DNA from: Bradyrhizobium erythrophlei
GTDB taxonomy: Bacteria; Pseudomonadota; Alphaproteobacteria; Rhizobiales; Xanthobacteraceae
Length of the DNA: 64,000 bases
Assembly (NCBI RefSeq): GCF_900129505.1
Contig: NZ_LT670818.1
Coordinates: 3,691,001 to 3,755,000, forward strand
Direction of reading: 5' to 3'
Below the pieces are notes generated by a model. That model searched no databases. It had not been told where the DNA came from and saw only the letters and a program-made list of their open reading frames with translations. Shown here one piece after another: positions 1 to 8,606 of this stretch; positions within the stretch are counted from its first letter, which is position 1; each line of letters opens with the position of its first letter. The position numbers were made by a program, and so were the translations under genes.

Positions 1-1
1 C

Positions 2-919
2 ATCGTCGAGACCGGCGAGGAGATCGGGTCGCCGGATTTGCGCGAGGTATGCGAATCCTTGCGCGAGGAACTCAAGGCCGATCTGTTTCTGGCATCGGAC
101 GGACCACGGCTTGCCGCTGACCGCCCCACCATCTTCCTCGGCTGCCGCGGCGGGCTACGCATTCATCTCGATGTGAACTTACGCGACGGCTCGCATCATT
201 CCGGCAATTGGGGCGGCGTGCTCGCGAATCCTGCGACCATCCTGGCGAACGCCATCGCAACCCTGGTCGACGGCCACGGCCGCCTGTTGCTCGATGCCTT
301 GAAGCCGCCGCGGCTCACCAACCAGATCCGCGCCACCCTTGCCGACGTGAAGATCGAGCCCACGCAAGACGAGCCGGCGCTGGCGGAGAATTGGGGCGAG
401 GAAGGCCTGTCGGCCGCCGAACGGCTTTTTGCCTGGAACACGCTCGAAGTGCTGGCGATGTCATCGGGCAATATCGACAAGCCGGCCAACGCCATTCCGG
501 GCCGCGCGCAGGCCATGCTGCAACTCCGCTTTGTCGTCGGCACCAAAGTCGACGAGGTCGTTGACGCCGTCCGGGCGCATCTGCACGCCAGGGGTTTTCC
601 GATGGTCGAGGTGCGCGCCACGCAAAGCTTTGCAGCCTCGCGAACCGATTTCGACAGTCCCTGGATCAACTGGGCGGCCGCCTCGATCCGGCAGACCACG
701 GGAACGGCGCCGGCGGTGCTGCCGAATTTTGGCGGCTCGCTGCCGAACGACGTGTTTTCCGATGGCCTGGGACTACCGACGATTTGGGTGCCGCACTCCT
801 ATCCCGGGTGCTCCCAGCATGCGCCCAATGAGCACATTCTGCTCCCGGTAACCGAGGAAGCGCTCGGCATCATGGCGGGTCTGTTCTGGGATCTGGGCGA
901 GATGCCGCACCCGTTCTAG
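2..919 (+). CDS. M20-family metallopeptidase, 3' part (5' end outside window)
   Basis: The frame is open from base 2 and ends at a TAG at 917-919, so only the C-terminal ~305 residues are present. It starts with ETGEEIGSP, the conserved acidic metal-binding stretch of M20/M25/M40 peptidases. LGCRGG and HSGNWGG follow at the start of the dimerisation (lid) domain, and HAPNEH near the C-terminus is the usual last zinc-ligand segment. The family hydrolyses dipeptides or N-acylated amino acids with two metal ions in the cytoplasm. A TTG at base 38 lies inside the conserved region and is not the true start. Next to an amino-acid ABC transporter, a role in processing small peptides or acyl-amino acids is plausible, but the substrate cannot be read from the sequence. 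Confidence 0.85.
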   Translation: MVETGEEIGSPDLREVCESLREELKADLFLASDGPRLAADRPTIFLGCRGGLRIHLDVNLRDGSHHSGNWGGVLANPATILANAIATLVDGHGRLLLDALKPPRLTNQIRATLADVKIEPTQDEPALAENWGEEGLSAAERLFAWNTLEVLAMSSGNIDKPANAIPGRAQAMLQLRFVVGTKVDEVVDAVRAHLHARGFPMVEVRATQSFAASRTDFDSPWINWAAASIRQTTGTAPAVLPNFGGSLPNDVFSDGLGLPTIWVPHSYPGCSQHAPNEHILLPVTEEALGIMAGLFWDLGEMPHPF

Positions 920-1095
920 CCGCTGGTTGGAATGCCGCCCGCGGCATCTCATTTGTCGCGTTTGACCAGGCGTTGGACGGCAAAATCGGCTTGTCGCCGG
1001 TGCGGTCCGGGGCCGGTTAACGGCCGAAAGTCACATTCTATTCCGGCCCGAATTATGCAAGCATCACGGAAGCTATCCAACGAGGAGAGGACGAA

Positions 1096-2013
1096 ATGAA
1101 GCATTTGCCTATGATTGGCCTGGCGCTCGCCGCCGCGCTCTGCGGGAGCCAAGCCAGCGCCGAGGAGCTCACCGGGACCTTGAAGAACATCAAGGAAACC
1201 GGCGCGATCACCCTTGGTTTCCGCGACTCGTCGATCCCGTTTTCCTATCTGGACGACAGCCAGAAGCCGATCGGTTTTGCGATGGACATCTGCTACAAGA
1301 TCGTCGACGCCGTGAAGAAGGAGCTCAGGCTCGACAAGCTGGAGGTCAAGCTCAATCCGGTGACGTCATCGACCCGCATTCCCTTGCTGGCCAACGGCAC
1401 CATCGACCTCGAATGTGGTTCGACCACCAACAATGCCGACCGGCAGAAGCAGATTGCCTTCACCAACACCCATTTTCTGACCGCGAGCCGCTTCGTTTCG
1501 AAGATAGCCAACAAGCTCGACAAGATCGACGATCTCAAGGGCAAGTCCGTGGTCTCGACCTCCGGCACCACCAACATCAAGCAGCTCACCGAAGCCAACG
1601 CCGCCCGCAACCTCGGCATCAACATTATCCCGGCCAAGGATCACGCCGAGGCGTTCCTGATGGTAGAGACCGACCGCGCGGTCGCGTTCGTGATGGACGA
1701 CATCCTGCTCGCGAGTCTGGTCGCCGGTTCGAAGGAACCGGGGGCCTATGTCATTTCCAGCGATGCATTCTCGAAGCCCGAGCCTTATGGCATCATGCTG
1801 CGCAAGGACGACCCGGCCTTCAAGAAGGTTGTCGATGGTGCCACCGCCGCGCTCTATACCAGTGGCGAGGGCACTAAGCTTTACGAGAAATGGTTCATGC
1901 AGAAGATTCCGCCCAAGGGATTGAATCTCAACGCGCCGATCAGCGCGGAGCTGAAGAACGAGTTCGCCAAGCCGTCGGATTCTCCCGATCCTGATTCCTA
2001 CAAGGCGATGTGA
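1096..2013 (+). CDS. Amino-acid ABC transporter substrate-binding protein, copy 1
   Basis: This 305-residue periplasmic protein captures a polar amino acid and delivers it to the permeases encoded at 3138-4570. A signal peptide of about 22 residues ends at ASA-EE. The mature part has the SBP_bac_3 layout: RDSSIPFSYLDD near the start, STRIPLLANGTIDLECG in lobe 1, KSVVSTSGTTN at the hinge, and a C-terminal lobe ending DPDSYKAM. The pattern resembles GltI (glutamate/aspartate) proteins, but the ligand is inferred. The start is supported by GAGGAGAGG upstream of ATG 1096. It is the first gene of an operon of two binding proteins, two permeases and an ATPase, and a hairpin follows at 2024-2052. 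Confidence 0.92.
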   Translation: MKHLPMIGLALAAALCGSQASAEELTGTLKNIKETGAITLGFRDSSIPFSYLDDSQKPIGFAMDICYKIVDAVKKELRLDKLEVKLNPVTSSTRIPLLANGTIDLECGSTTNNADRQKQIAFTNTHFLTASRFVSKIANKLDKIDDLKGKSVVSTSGTTNIKQLTEANAARNLGINIIPAKDHAEAFLMVETDRAVAFVMDDILLASLVAGSKEPGAYVISSDAFSKPEPYGIMLRKDDPAFKKVVDGATAALYTSGEGTKLYEKWFMQKIPPKGLNLNAPISAELKNEFAKPSDSPDPDSYKAM

Positions 2014-2023
2014 GACCTCCCGG

Positions 2024-2052
2024 CTCATGCGATGGCCCGGCCATTGCATGAG
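2024..2052 (+). promoter_or_regulatory. Stem-loop after binding-protein gene 1
   Basis: CTCATGCGATGGCC pairs with GGCCATTGCATGAG, giving a stem of about 12-14 bp with one G-U pair and a minimal loop. No T-run follows, so it is unlikely to be a simple terminator. Hairpins at this position in ABC operons commonly stabilise the upstream binding-protein mRNA or attenuate the permease genes. A matching hairpin follows copy 2. Confidence 0.6.
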
Positions 2053-2141
2053 CCCTTGGGAGATTTGGCGGCCGGAAGCAATGCGATTCCGGCCCGAATT
2101 TTGCAGGCATTGTCGCAGCAATTCAAGCGAGGAGAACACGA

Positions 2142-3059
2142 ATGAAACGGCTGCGTATGGTGGGCCTTGCGGTTGCCGCCGCGTTCTGTGCAGGCCAAGC
2201 CAGCGCGGAAGAGCTCACCGGGACGCTGAAAAAAATCAAGGAAACCGGCACGATCACCATCGGCTACCGCGACTCGTCGATTCCGTTTTCCTATCTGGAC
2301 GACAGCCAGAAGCCGATCGGTTTTGCGATCGACATTTGCTACAAGATCGTCGACGCCGTGAAGCAGGAGCTGAAGCTCGACAAGCTCGCGATCGAATTCA
2401 ATCCGGTGACGTCGTCCACCCGCATTCCCCTCCTGGCCAACGGCACCATCGACCTCGAATGCGGCTCGACTACCAACAACGCCGACCGCCTGAAGCAGGT
2501 TGCCTTCACCAACACGCATTTTCTCACCGCGACCCGCTTCGTTTCGAAGAAGGCCAGCAAGCTCAACTCGATCGACGATCTCAAGGGCAAGTCGGTGGCG
2601 TCGACATCGGGCACCACCAACATCAAGCAGCTCACCGAAGCCAATGCCGCCCGCAACCTCGGCATCAACATCATGCCGGCCAAGGAACATGCCGAATCGT
2701 TCCTGATGGTCGAGACCGATCGTGCGGTGGCGGCGGTGCTGGACGATATCCTGCTCGCCAGCTTCGTCGCAGGATCGAAGGATCCGGACGCCTACGTCAT
2801 CTCCACGGACGCGTTCTCAAAGCCCGAACCCTACGGCGTCATGCTGCGCAAGGACGACCCGGACTTCAAGAAAGTGACCGACGCCGCCACCGCGGCGCTC
2901 TATCAGAGCGCGGAAGGCCAGAAGCTCTACGACAAATGGTTCATGCAGAAGATCCCGCCCAAGGGGTTGAACCTCAATACGCCGATCGGTGCGGAGCTAA
3001 AGCATGAATTTGCCAAGCCTTCGGATTCCCCCGATCCGGATTCTTACAAGGCGATGTGA
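2142..3059 (+). CDS. Amino-acid ABC transporter substrate-binding protein, copy 2
   Basis: This 305-residue paralogue of the gene just upstream has the same signal peptide layout and domain motifs (YRDSSIPFSYLDD, STRIPLLANGTIDLECG, SDSPDPDSYKAM). Differences cluster in the signal peptide, around residues 82-86 (LAIEFN against LEVKLN) and around residues 135-143, and several are non-conservative. Ligand preference could therefore differ between the copies. GCGAGGAGAAC precedes ATG 2142. The copy lies directly before the permease genes and is followed by its own hairpin. Both copies probably feed the same GltJK-like permease. Confidence 0.92.
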   Translation: MKRLRMVGLAVAAAFCAGQASAEELTGTLKKIKETGTITIGYRDSSIPFSYLDDSQKPIGFAIDICYKIVDAVKQELKLDKLAIEFNPVTSSTRIPLLANGTIDLECGSTTNNADRLKQVAFTNTHFLTATRFVSKKASKLNSIDDLKGKSVASTSGTTNIKQLTEANAARNLGINIMPAKEHAESFLMVETDRAVAAVLDDILLASFVAGSKDPDAYVISTDAFSKPEPYGVMLRKDDPDFKKVTDAATAALYQSAEGQKLYDKWFMQKIPPKGLNLNTPIGAELKHEFAKPSDSPDPDSYKAM

Positions 3060-3069
3060 GTTCTTCCGG

Positions 3070-3098
3070 CTCACGCGATGGCGCGGTCATCGTATGAG
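3070..3098 (+). promoter_or_regulatory. Stem-loop after binding-protein gene 2
   Basis: CTCACGCGATGGC can pair with GTCATCGTATGAG, with one mismatch and two G-U pairs. It occupies the same position relative to the stop codon as the hairpin at 2024-2052 and shares much of its sequence. Several differences between the two hairpins keep pairing, which fits a selected RNA structure between the binding-protein and permease genes. Confidence 0.55.
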
Positions 3099-3137
3099 GC
3101 GGGATCGGCGGCGTAGCTCTGGCGCACGGTAGGCTCT

Positions 3138-3869
3138 GTGAATTATCACTGGAACTGGCGAATCTTCTGGGAACCGGCCCCCAACGGGACCGGCACCTAT
3201 CTCGACATGCTGCTGTCAGGGCTGGTCCTGACCATCGAGACCGCGCTGTGCGCCTGGATCCTTGCGCTGGTATCCGGTGCGATCGTCGGCGTGATGCGCA
3301 CGCTGCCGTCGAAGACCGCGTCCTGGGCCGGCTTCGCCTGGGTCGAATTCTTCCGCAACATGCCGCTATTGGTGCAGCTGTTCATCTGGTTCTTCGTGTT
3401 GCCGGAACTTTTGCCGCAGGCGTGGGGGCTCTGGCTGAAGCAGATCCCCAACGCGCCATTCTACACCGCCGCGATCGGAATCGGTTTGTTCATGTCGGCA
3501 CGCGTCGCCGAGCAGACGCGCGCCGGTATCAACTCGCTGCCGCGCGGCCAGCAACTGGCTGCGACCGCGCTCGGGCTGACGACGGCCCAGACCTACCGCT
3601 ATGTGCTGCTGCCGATGGCGTTTCGCATCATCATGCCGCCGCTCACTTCCGAATTTCTCTCTACCATCAAGAATACCTCGGTGGCCATTACCATCGGCCT
3701 GATCGAACTGACCGGTGAGGCGCGCGCCATGCAGGAATTCTCGTTCCAGGTGTTCGAGGCCTTCACCGGCGCCACGGTGCTGTATCTGCTGGTCAATGTC
3801 GCGGTCGTCATCGCGATGCGCTTCCTTGAGCGCGCGCTGGCCGTCCCCGGCTACATCACCGGGAAGTGA
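3138..3869 (+). CDS. Amino-acid ABC transporter permease, GltJ/HisM type
   Basis: This 243-residue inner-membrane subunit has several hydrophobic segments. Its cytoplasmic coupling loop, around residues 130-160, reads RAGINSLPRGQQLAATALGLT and is typical of the HisM/GltJ family (the EAA loop). Together with the next gene it forms the heterodimeric channel for the amino acid bound by the upstream proteins. Translation starts at GTG 3138 (MNYHWNWRIFWEP), a common N-terminus for GltJ-like permeases. Its stop codon overlaps the next gene, indicating translational coupling. Confidence 0.92.
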   Translation: MNYHWNWRIFWEPAPNGTGTYLDMLLSGLVLTIETALCAWILALVSGAIVGVMRTLPSKTASWAGFAWVEFFRNMPLLVQLFIWFFVLPELLPQAWGLWLKQIPNAPFYTAAIGIGLFMSARVAEQTRAGINSLPRGQQLAATALGLTTAQTYRYVLLPMAFRIIMPPLTSEFLSTIKNTSVAITIGLIELTGEARAMQEFSFQVFEAFTGATVLYLLVNVAVVIAMRFLERALAVPGYITGK

Positions 3870-4570
3870 GCCGGGCCATGTTCGCCAATTTCGACTTCGA
3901 CGTGATCCGCCGCTCACTTGGATATCTGTTCTTCGACGGCATGACGTTCACGCTGACGCTGACGGGCCTCGGCGCACTGGGCGGCCTGATCTTCGGCACG
4001 CTGATCGCGCTGATGCGGCTGTCGGGCTTGAAGTTGCTGGGACGCGTCGCCGGGCTCTATGTCGACCTGATGCGGTCGCTGCCGCTGGTGCTGGTGATCT
4101 TCTGGTTCTATTTCCTGGTGCCTTATATCGGGCAGTGGCTGACCGGATCGTCGCGTCCGGTGCATGTCGGCGCGTTCACTTCCTCGCTGGTCACCTTCAT
4201 CCTGTTCGAGGCGGCGTATTTCTCCGAGATCATGCGCGCCGGCATCCAGTCGATCTCGAAGGGACAGCCCGCCGCCGCGCAGGCGCTCGGTCTGACCTAC
4301 AGCCAGACCATGCGCTATGTCGTGCTGCCGCAGGCGTTCCGGAACATGTTGCCGGTATTGCTGACCCAGGTCATCGTGCTGTTCCAGGACACATCGCTGG
4401 TCTACGTGTTGTCGATTCCGGACTTTCTGGGCGCGGCCAGCAAGGTCGCGCAGCGCGACGGGCGGCTGGTCGAAATGTATCTGTTCGCCGCGCTGGTCTA
4501 TTTTGTCATCTCCTGTGCCGCCTCGTTCGGGGTCAGGCGCCTGCAAGCCCGCATCGCCTTCGTGCATTAG
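3866..4570 (+). CDS. Amino-acid ABC transporter permease, GltK type
   Basis: This is the second permease subunit, up to 234 residues, with five or six predicted membrane segments. The EAA loop reads [20 protein letters not shown]. It pairs with the upstream permease. The start is either GTG 3866, overlapping the upstream stop, or ATG 3878 ([17 protein letters not shown]); neither has a clean ribosome site, so translational coupling is likely. The gene ends 10 bases before the ATPase gene. Confidence 0.9.
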   Translation: MSRAMFANFDFDVIRRSLGYLFFDGMTFTLTLTGLGALGGLIFGTLIALMRLSGLKLLGRVAGLYVDLMRSLPLVLVIFWFYFLVPYIGQWLTGSSRPVHVGAFTSSLVTFILFEAAYFSEIMRAGIQSISKGQPAAAQALGLTYSQTMRYVVLPQAFRNMLPVLLTQVIVLFQDTSLVYVLSIPDFLGAASKVAQRDGRLVEMYLFAALVYFVISCAASFGVRRLQARIAFVH

Positions 4571-4580
4571 CGAGAACGTC

Positions 4581-5312
4581 ATGATCGAGATCAGCCATGT
4601 CGACAAATGGTACGGGCCGAGTTTTCAGGCGCTGAAGGATTGCACGACCGGCGTTGCCAAGGGCGAGGTGGTGGTGGTGTGCGGCCCCTCGGGCTCCGGA
4701 AAATCGACATTGATCAAGTGCGTCAATGCGCTGGAGCCGTTCCAGAGCGGAAATATCATCGTCGACGGCATCAAGGTCAACGATCCCAAGACCGATCTGC
4801 CGAAGCTGCGTGCCCGGGTCGGCATGGTGTTTCAACATTTTGAACTGTTTCCGCATCTGAAGATCATCGAGAATCTTTGCCTGGCGCAGCAGAAGGTGCT
4901 GGGGCGGTCGCATGACGAGGCTGTTGCAAAGGGTTCAAAGCTGCTCGACCGCGTCGGTCTGAAGGATCATGCGTTCAAATATCCGGCCGAATTGTCCGGC
5001 GGCCAGCAACAGCGCGTCGCCATCGCACGCGCCCTGGCGATGGATCCGATCGCCATGCTGTTCGACGAGCCGACCTCGGCGCTGGATCCGGAGATGATCA
5101 GCGAAGTGCTGGACGTGATGGTCGATCTCGCCCGCGAGGGCATGACCATGATGGTGGTGACCCACGAAATGGGTTTTGCCAGCAAGGTGGCGCACCGGGT
5201 CATCTTCATGGACAAGGGTGAAATCGTCGAAGACGCGTTGAAGACCGATTTCTTCGGCAGCCCGCGCAGCGACCGTGCCCAGAAATTCCTGTCGAAGATC
5301 CTGTCGCATTGA
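4581..5312 (+). CDS. Amino-acid ABC transporter ATP-binding protein, GltL/GlnQ type
   Basis: The 243-residue ATPase drives import through the two permeases. All nucleotide-binding motifs are intact: Walker [10 protein letters not shown] at about residue 38, Q-loop [10 protein letters not shown], signature LSGGQQQR, Walker [13 protein letters not shown], and H-loop VVTHEM. The length matches GlnQ/GltL proteins. The start is ATG 4581 ([12 protein letters not shown]), because the frame further upstream overlaps the permease and does not look like ABC sequence. It is the last gene of the operon; a palindromic repeat lies just downstream. Confidence 0.95.
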   Translation: MIEISHVDKWYGPSFQALKDCTTGVAKGEVVVVCGPSGSGKSTLIKCVNALEPFQSGNIIVDGIKVNDPKTDLPKLRARVGMVFQHFELFPHLKIIENLCLAQQKVLGRSHDEAVAKGSKLLDRVGLKDHAFKYPAELSGGQQQRVAIARALAMDPIAMLFDEPTSALDPEMISEVLDVMVDLAREGMTMMVVTHEMGFASKVAHRVIFMDKGEIVEDALKTDFFGSPRSDRAQKFLSKILSH

Positions 5313-5318
5313 CGCTGC

Positions 5319-5400
5319 CGTCATTCCGGGGCGCGTCGAAGATGCGAACCCGGAATCTCGAGATTCCGGGTCTGGTCCTGCGGACCATCCCGGAATGACG
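5319..5400. repeat. Intergenic palindromic element, nested inverted repeats
   Basis: The outer arms CGTCATTCCGGG (5319-5330) and CCCGGAATGACG (5389-5400) are perfect inverted complements. Inside, 5349-5370 is a perfect 22-base palindrome centred on CTCGAG. From memory this is the style of the high-copy short palindromic elements found between genes in Bradyrhizobium and Rhodopseudomonas. It may also stop transcription after the ABC operon. Confidence 0.8.
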
Positions 5401-5497
5401 CGGAACGACTCTGGTCGCGAATTCCGTTTCCAATTCGTCGATCAAGCTTTAAGAGTTTGCATGTACAATGCCGCATCCCCCCATCAGGAGAACTCGC

Positions 5498-6355
5498 TTG
5501 GAACAGATCGCTTACGTCAACGGGTCGTTTGTGCCGATGTCGGAGGCCAAGGTCTCGATACTGGACCGCGGTTTTCTGTTCGCCGACGGCATCTACGAGG
5601 TGGCCGCTGTGCTGGACGGCAAGCTGATCGACAACGCCTCGCATCTGGCGCGGCTGGAGCGCTCCGTTGGCGAGATCTCGCTGGCGCTGCCTGAGACCAT
5701 CGAACGGATCCAGGAGATCCAGCGGGAGCTCATCGCGCGCAATAATCTCGCCAGCGGCCTGGTTTATCTGGAGGTGACGCGCGGCGCCGACAAAGGCCGC
5801 GACTTTGCATTCCCGAAAGGCGTCAAGCCGACGCTGGTCATGTTCACGTCCGTCAAGGACATCGTCAATGCGCCCTCGGCCAAGACCGGTATCGGCGTGG
5901 TCACGGTGCCCGACATCCGCTGGACGAGGCGCGACATCAAGAGCGTGGCGCTGCTGGCGCAGGTACTCGCCAAGCAGGCCGCCGCGGAAGCCGGCGCCGG
6001 CGAGGCCTGGATGATCGAGGACGGCAAGGTAACCGAAGGCGGTTCCTCCTCGGCCTTCATCCTGACGCAGGACGACGTAATCGTGACGCGGCAGAACTCG
6101 TCTGCGATTCTGCCGGGCTGCACCCGCAAGGCGGTGGTGGCGCTTGCCGAAGAACGTCAGCTCCGTGTCGAGGAGCGGCCGTTCACGATTGCGGAGGCGC
6201 TCGCGGCCAAGGAGGCCTTTGTCACCAGCGCCTCCTTGTTCGTGCAGGCAGTTGTGTCGATCGACGGCAAGACCGTCGCCAACGGCAAGCCGGGTCCGAT
6301 GACCGCGCGCCTGCGCGAGATCTATGTCGAGTTCGCCAAGCAAACCGCGACGTAA
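5498..6355 (+). CDS. D-amino-acid aminotransferase (class IV, PLP)
   Basis: The 285-residue enzyme is a fold-type IV aminotransferase that interconverts D-amino acids and 2-oxo acids using pyridoxal phosphate in the cytoplasm. Typical elements are YVNGSFVPMSEAKVSILDRGFLF-like sequence at the N-terminus, YLEVTRG near residue 100, the lysine in RRDIKSVALL as the PLP Schiff-base residue, VTEGGSSSAF for cofactor phosphate binding, and PGCTRKAV. The chosen start is TTG 5498, because AGGAG lies seven bases upstream and the family normally starts M-x-Q-I-A-Y-V-N-G. An in-frame ATG at 5468 would add ten atypical residues. D-alanine or D-glutamate metabolism is likely; close paralogues are branched-chain or 4-amino-4-deoxychorismate enzymes. 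Confidence 0.88.
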   Translation: MEQIAYVNGSFVPMSEAKVSILDRGFLFADGIYEVAAVLDGKLIDNASHLARLERSVGEISLALPETIERIQEIQRELIARNNLASGLVYLEVTRGADKGRDFAFPKGVKPTLVMFTSVKDIVNAPSAKTGIGVVTVPDIRWTRRDIKSVALLAQVLAKQAAAEAGAGEAWMIEDGKVTEGGSSSAFILTQDDVIVTRQNSSAILPGCTRKAVVALAEERQLRVEERPFTIAEALAAKEAFVTSASLFVQAVVSIDGKTVANGKPGPMTARLREIYVEFAKQTAT

Positions 6356-6814
6356 CTACGCCGCGGCCTTGGCCCTCACCGGCGGGATCGACCGGAAGCT
6401 GATGGCGATCCGGTTCCAGGCGTTGATGGTTGCCACCAGCATGGTCAGATTGACCGTCTCTTCTTCCGAGAATTGCTTGCGGACTTCCTCGTAGACATCG
6501 TCGGGCACGTGGGTTTCCGAAACCAGCGTCACCGCCTCGGTCCAGGCCAGCGCGGCGCGCTCGCGGTCGGTATAGACGGGGGCTTCCCGCCACGCATTCA
6601 AGAGATACAGCCGCTGCTCGGTTTCGCCGTGCTTGCGCGCGTCCTGGGTGTGCATGTTGATGCAGAAGGCGCACCCGTTGATCTGCGACGCCCGCGTCTT
6701 GACCAGTTCGATCAGCGACTGTTCGAGGCCGGTGCCCTGGACGTGGGCCTCCAGCGCGCCGAGCGCCTTGATCGTGTCGGGTGCGGCTTGATAGGCGTTC
6801 AATCGTGGTTTCAT
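6356..6814 (-). CDS. AhpD-like carboxymuconolactone decarboxylase family protein
   Basis: The protein has 152 residues and one CMD domain with the AhpD core: SQINGCAFCINMHTQDARKHG holds the redox CxxC pair and the downstream histidine. Such proteins act as thiol-based peroxidase partners or as decarboxylases; with CxxC present, a peroxidase role is favoured. ATG 6814 is preceded by AAGGAGA. The gene abuts the stop of the convergent aminotransferase. It lies downstream of the efflux genes on the same strand, and a GGATAATCC site stands just upstream, so it may share their LysR control. Confidence 0.85.
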   Translation of the reverse strand: MKPRLNAYQAAPDTIKALGALEAHVQGTGLEQSLIELVKTRASQINGCAFCINMHTQDARKHGETEQRLYLLNAWREAPVYTDRERAALAWTEAVTLVSETHVPDDVYEEVRKQFSEEETVNLTMLVATINAWNRIAISFRSIPPVRAKAAA

Positions 6815-6845
6815 GGTCGTTCTCCTTTGACGTGAAGGGACTGAG

Positions 6846-6854
6846 GGATAATCC
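6846..6854. promoter_or_regulatory. GGATAATCC site before the AhpD-like gene
   Basis: GGATAATCC is nearly palindromic and shares its core with the sites upstream of both efflux genes (8537-8569 and 9844-9890). It lies 32 bases before the AhpD-like start codon and touches the stop codon of the MFS gene. It may be a binding site for the LysR protein encoded at 9896, but a single short match is weak evidence. Confidence 0.35.
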
Positions 6855-8485
6855 TAATGGGCGCCACCGGCTTCAAGATGGTTGGGCTTCTTCAGCAGCA
6901 GGGCTGCCATGAGCGCAACGATCAGCGCGGCGCCCAGCAAATAGAAGGTGTCACTGAAGGCCAGGATAAAGGCCTGCTTCTGCACGATGTGGCCGATCGC
7001 GACCACCGCGCGCTGCGAGGCCTCGGTGCGGTCGATGACGCCGTGGTTGACGAAGTACTGGGTGAGCGCTTCGATCCGCGAACGGGTCGCCTGTTCCAAT
7101 AGCGACACCGACTGCATCAGCACGTTGGAATGATACTGCTCGCGCTTGGTCAGGAAGGTCTGCAGCATGGCAATGCCGACGGCGCCGCCGAGATTGCGCA
7201 TCATGTTGAACAGGCCCGACGCCGAACCGGCATTCTCCGGCTCGATGCCTGCGGTCGCGACGGCGGATAGCGGCGCGAATGCCAGCGCCTGGCCCACGGC
7301 GCGGACGACATTCGGCCAGAACAGCTGGTCGGAACCGTAGTCCGATGTCATGTAGATGTTCATGAAATTGCTGGCTGCGAACAGCGCGAAGCCGACGCCG
7401 ATCACGAGCCGCGGATCAAAGCGCTTCATCAGCCGCGGTACCATCGGGATCAACACCAGTTGCGGCAATCCGGTCCAGGCCAGCACCATCCCGATCTGTT
7501 CGGCATTGTAGCCCTGGATGCGCGACAGATAGACCGGCATGATGAACACCGAACCGTACAGCGAGACGCCGAGCAGGAAATTGGCGAGAACGCCGAAGCC
7601 GAAATTGCGCCGGCCCAACAGCCGCAGATTCAACAGCGGCGTTTTGGTCGTCAACTCGATGACCAGGAACAGCGCCAACGCAATGGCGGCAATGATCGAC
7701 AGGCGGACGATGAAGGCTGAGCCGAACCAGTCGTCCTTGTTGCCTTCCTCGAGCACGGTCTGCAGCGCGGAAAGGCCGATCGCCATGGTGACGACGCCGG
7801 GCCAGTCGCCTTCACGCAGCAGCGAGAGCTTCATCGGCTTTGCTTCCAGAGAGAACCACAGCATGCCGATCATCAGCGCGCCCGGCACCAGGTTGACGTA
7901 GAAGATGTACTGCCAGCCCCAGTTTTCCGTGAGATAGCCGCCGATGGTCGGTCCGATCGCGGGCGCGAAGGTGGCCGACAGCGCGAACAGCGCCAGGCCA
8001 ATGGGCTGCTTTGCCTTCGGCAATAGCGTGATGATCAGCGTGAAGGCCATCGGGATCAGCACGCCGCCCGAAAAACCCTGCAGCGCGCGCAAGCCGATCA
8101 TCTGCGGCAGGTCCTGCGCCAGGGCGCACGCTGCGGAAAACAGCAGGAACAGGATCGCATTGGTCAGGAGATAGATCCGGATCGAGAACACCTGCGCGAG
8201 CCAGCCGCTCAAGGGAATCACCACGATTTCGGCGATCAGGTAGGAGGTCGAGATCCAGCCGCCATCGTCGATGCCGGCGCCGATCGCGCCCTGGATGTCG
8301 GCCAGTGACGCATTGACGATCTGGATATTGAGCACGGCCATGAAGGCGCCGAGGGTGGCGCCGAATACCGCAAGCCAGGTTTTGGCTGATACCGCGGACG
8401 TCGGCTGACTAGGCGCTGCGCTGATGCGCGGACGATCGGCCGGGGCGGAGGGAGCCGTGTCGATGGTGGTCTGGAGCGCGGTCAT
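6854..8485 (-). CDS. DHA2-family multidrug MFS transporter, EmrB type
   Basis: This 543-residue inner-membrane proton-driven exporter has about 14 hydrophobic segments. It opens FGATLGAFMAVLNIQIVNASL, with GAGIDDGGWISTSYLIAEIV after it, and carries the DHA2 motif-C type GPTIGGYLTENWGWQYIFYVN region. ATG 8485 (MTALQTTIDT) is chosen because AGAGGAGA sits just upstream; a longer frame exists but its extra residues are low-complexity. It partners the membrane-fusion protein at 8607-9764 and presumably an outer-membrane channel encoded elsewhere. A putative operator lies 52 bases upstream, so it may have its own promoter. Confidence 0.93.
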   Translation of the reverse strand: MTALQTTIDTAPSAPADRPRISAAPSQPTSAVSAKTWLAVFGATLGAFMAVLNIQIVNASLADIQGAIGAGIDDGGWISTSYLIAEIVVIPLSGWLAQVFSIRIYLLTNAILFLLFSAACALAQDLPQMIGLRALQGFSGGVLIPMAFTLIITLLPKAKQPIGLALFALSATFAPAIGPTIGGYLTENWGWQYIFYVNLVPGALMIGMLWFSLEAKPMKLSLLREGDWPGVVTMAIGLSALQTVLEEGNKDDWFGSAFIVRLSIIAAIALALFLVIELTTKTPLLNLRLLGRRNFGFGVLANFLLGVSLYGSVFIMPVYLSRIQGYNAEQIGMVLAWTGLPQLVLIPMVPRLMKRFDPRLVIGVGFALFAASNFMNIYMTSDYGSDQLFWPNVVRAVGQALAFAPLSAVATAGIEPENAGSASGLFNMMRNLGGAVGIAMLQTFLTKREQYHSNVLMQSVSLLEQATRSRIEALTQYFVNHGVIDRTEASQRAVVAIGHIVQKQAFILAFSDTFYLLGAALIVALMAALLLKKPNHLEAGGAH

Positions 8486-8536
8486 TGGTGTCTCCTCTTG
8501 GCTTGCGGAGGCAGAATGCATTGGGCGGCGTGTTTC

Positions 8537-8569
8537 GATAATCCGGGAAAAATTGGAAGGATTGTCCAG
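8537..8569. promoter_or_regulatory. Candidate LysR operator upstream of the MFS gene
   Basis: This 33-base stretch matches 26 of 33 positions of 9844-9876 in the emrA-lysR intergenic region. Both share GATAAT, an A-rich centre with TGGAAG, and TTRTCCAG. Here the arms GATAATCC and GGATTGTC are inverted complements with one mismatch, 14 bases apart. Two similar sites before two co-functional genes suggest a shared regulator. Confidence 0.55.
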
Positions 8570-8606
8570 CAGGGATTGATGATGGCCCGCCGGAAAACCG
8601 GGATGC

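Larger units (their letters stand above)
1033..3099 (+). repeat. Tandem duplication of leader, binding-protein gene and 3' hairpin
   Basis: Two consecutive units of about 1 kb, 1033-2052 and 2080-3098, correspond throughout. Each has a leader containing TTCCGGCCCGAATT and a GAGGAGA ribosome site, then a 305-codon gene, then a hairpin after the stop codon. The proteins align without gaps and differ at about 46 of 305 positions by hand count, roughly 85% identity. This is an old but clear tandem duplication that includes regulatory sequence. Confidence 0.9.

Noticed and set aside
4503..4580. Upstream extension of the ABC ATPase reading frame
   Set aside because: It overlaps the permease gene and does not resemble ABC sequence; the frame becomes typical only at ATG 4581.
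5468..5497. ATG start ten codons before the aminotransferase TTG
   Set aside because: The ribosome site AGGAG is positioned for TTG 5498, and the family N-terminus begins there.
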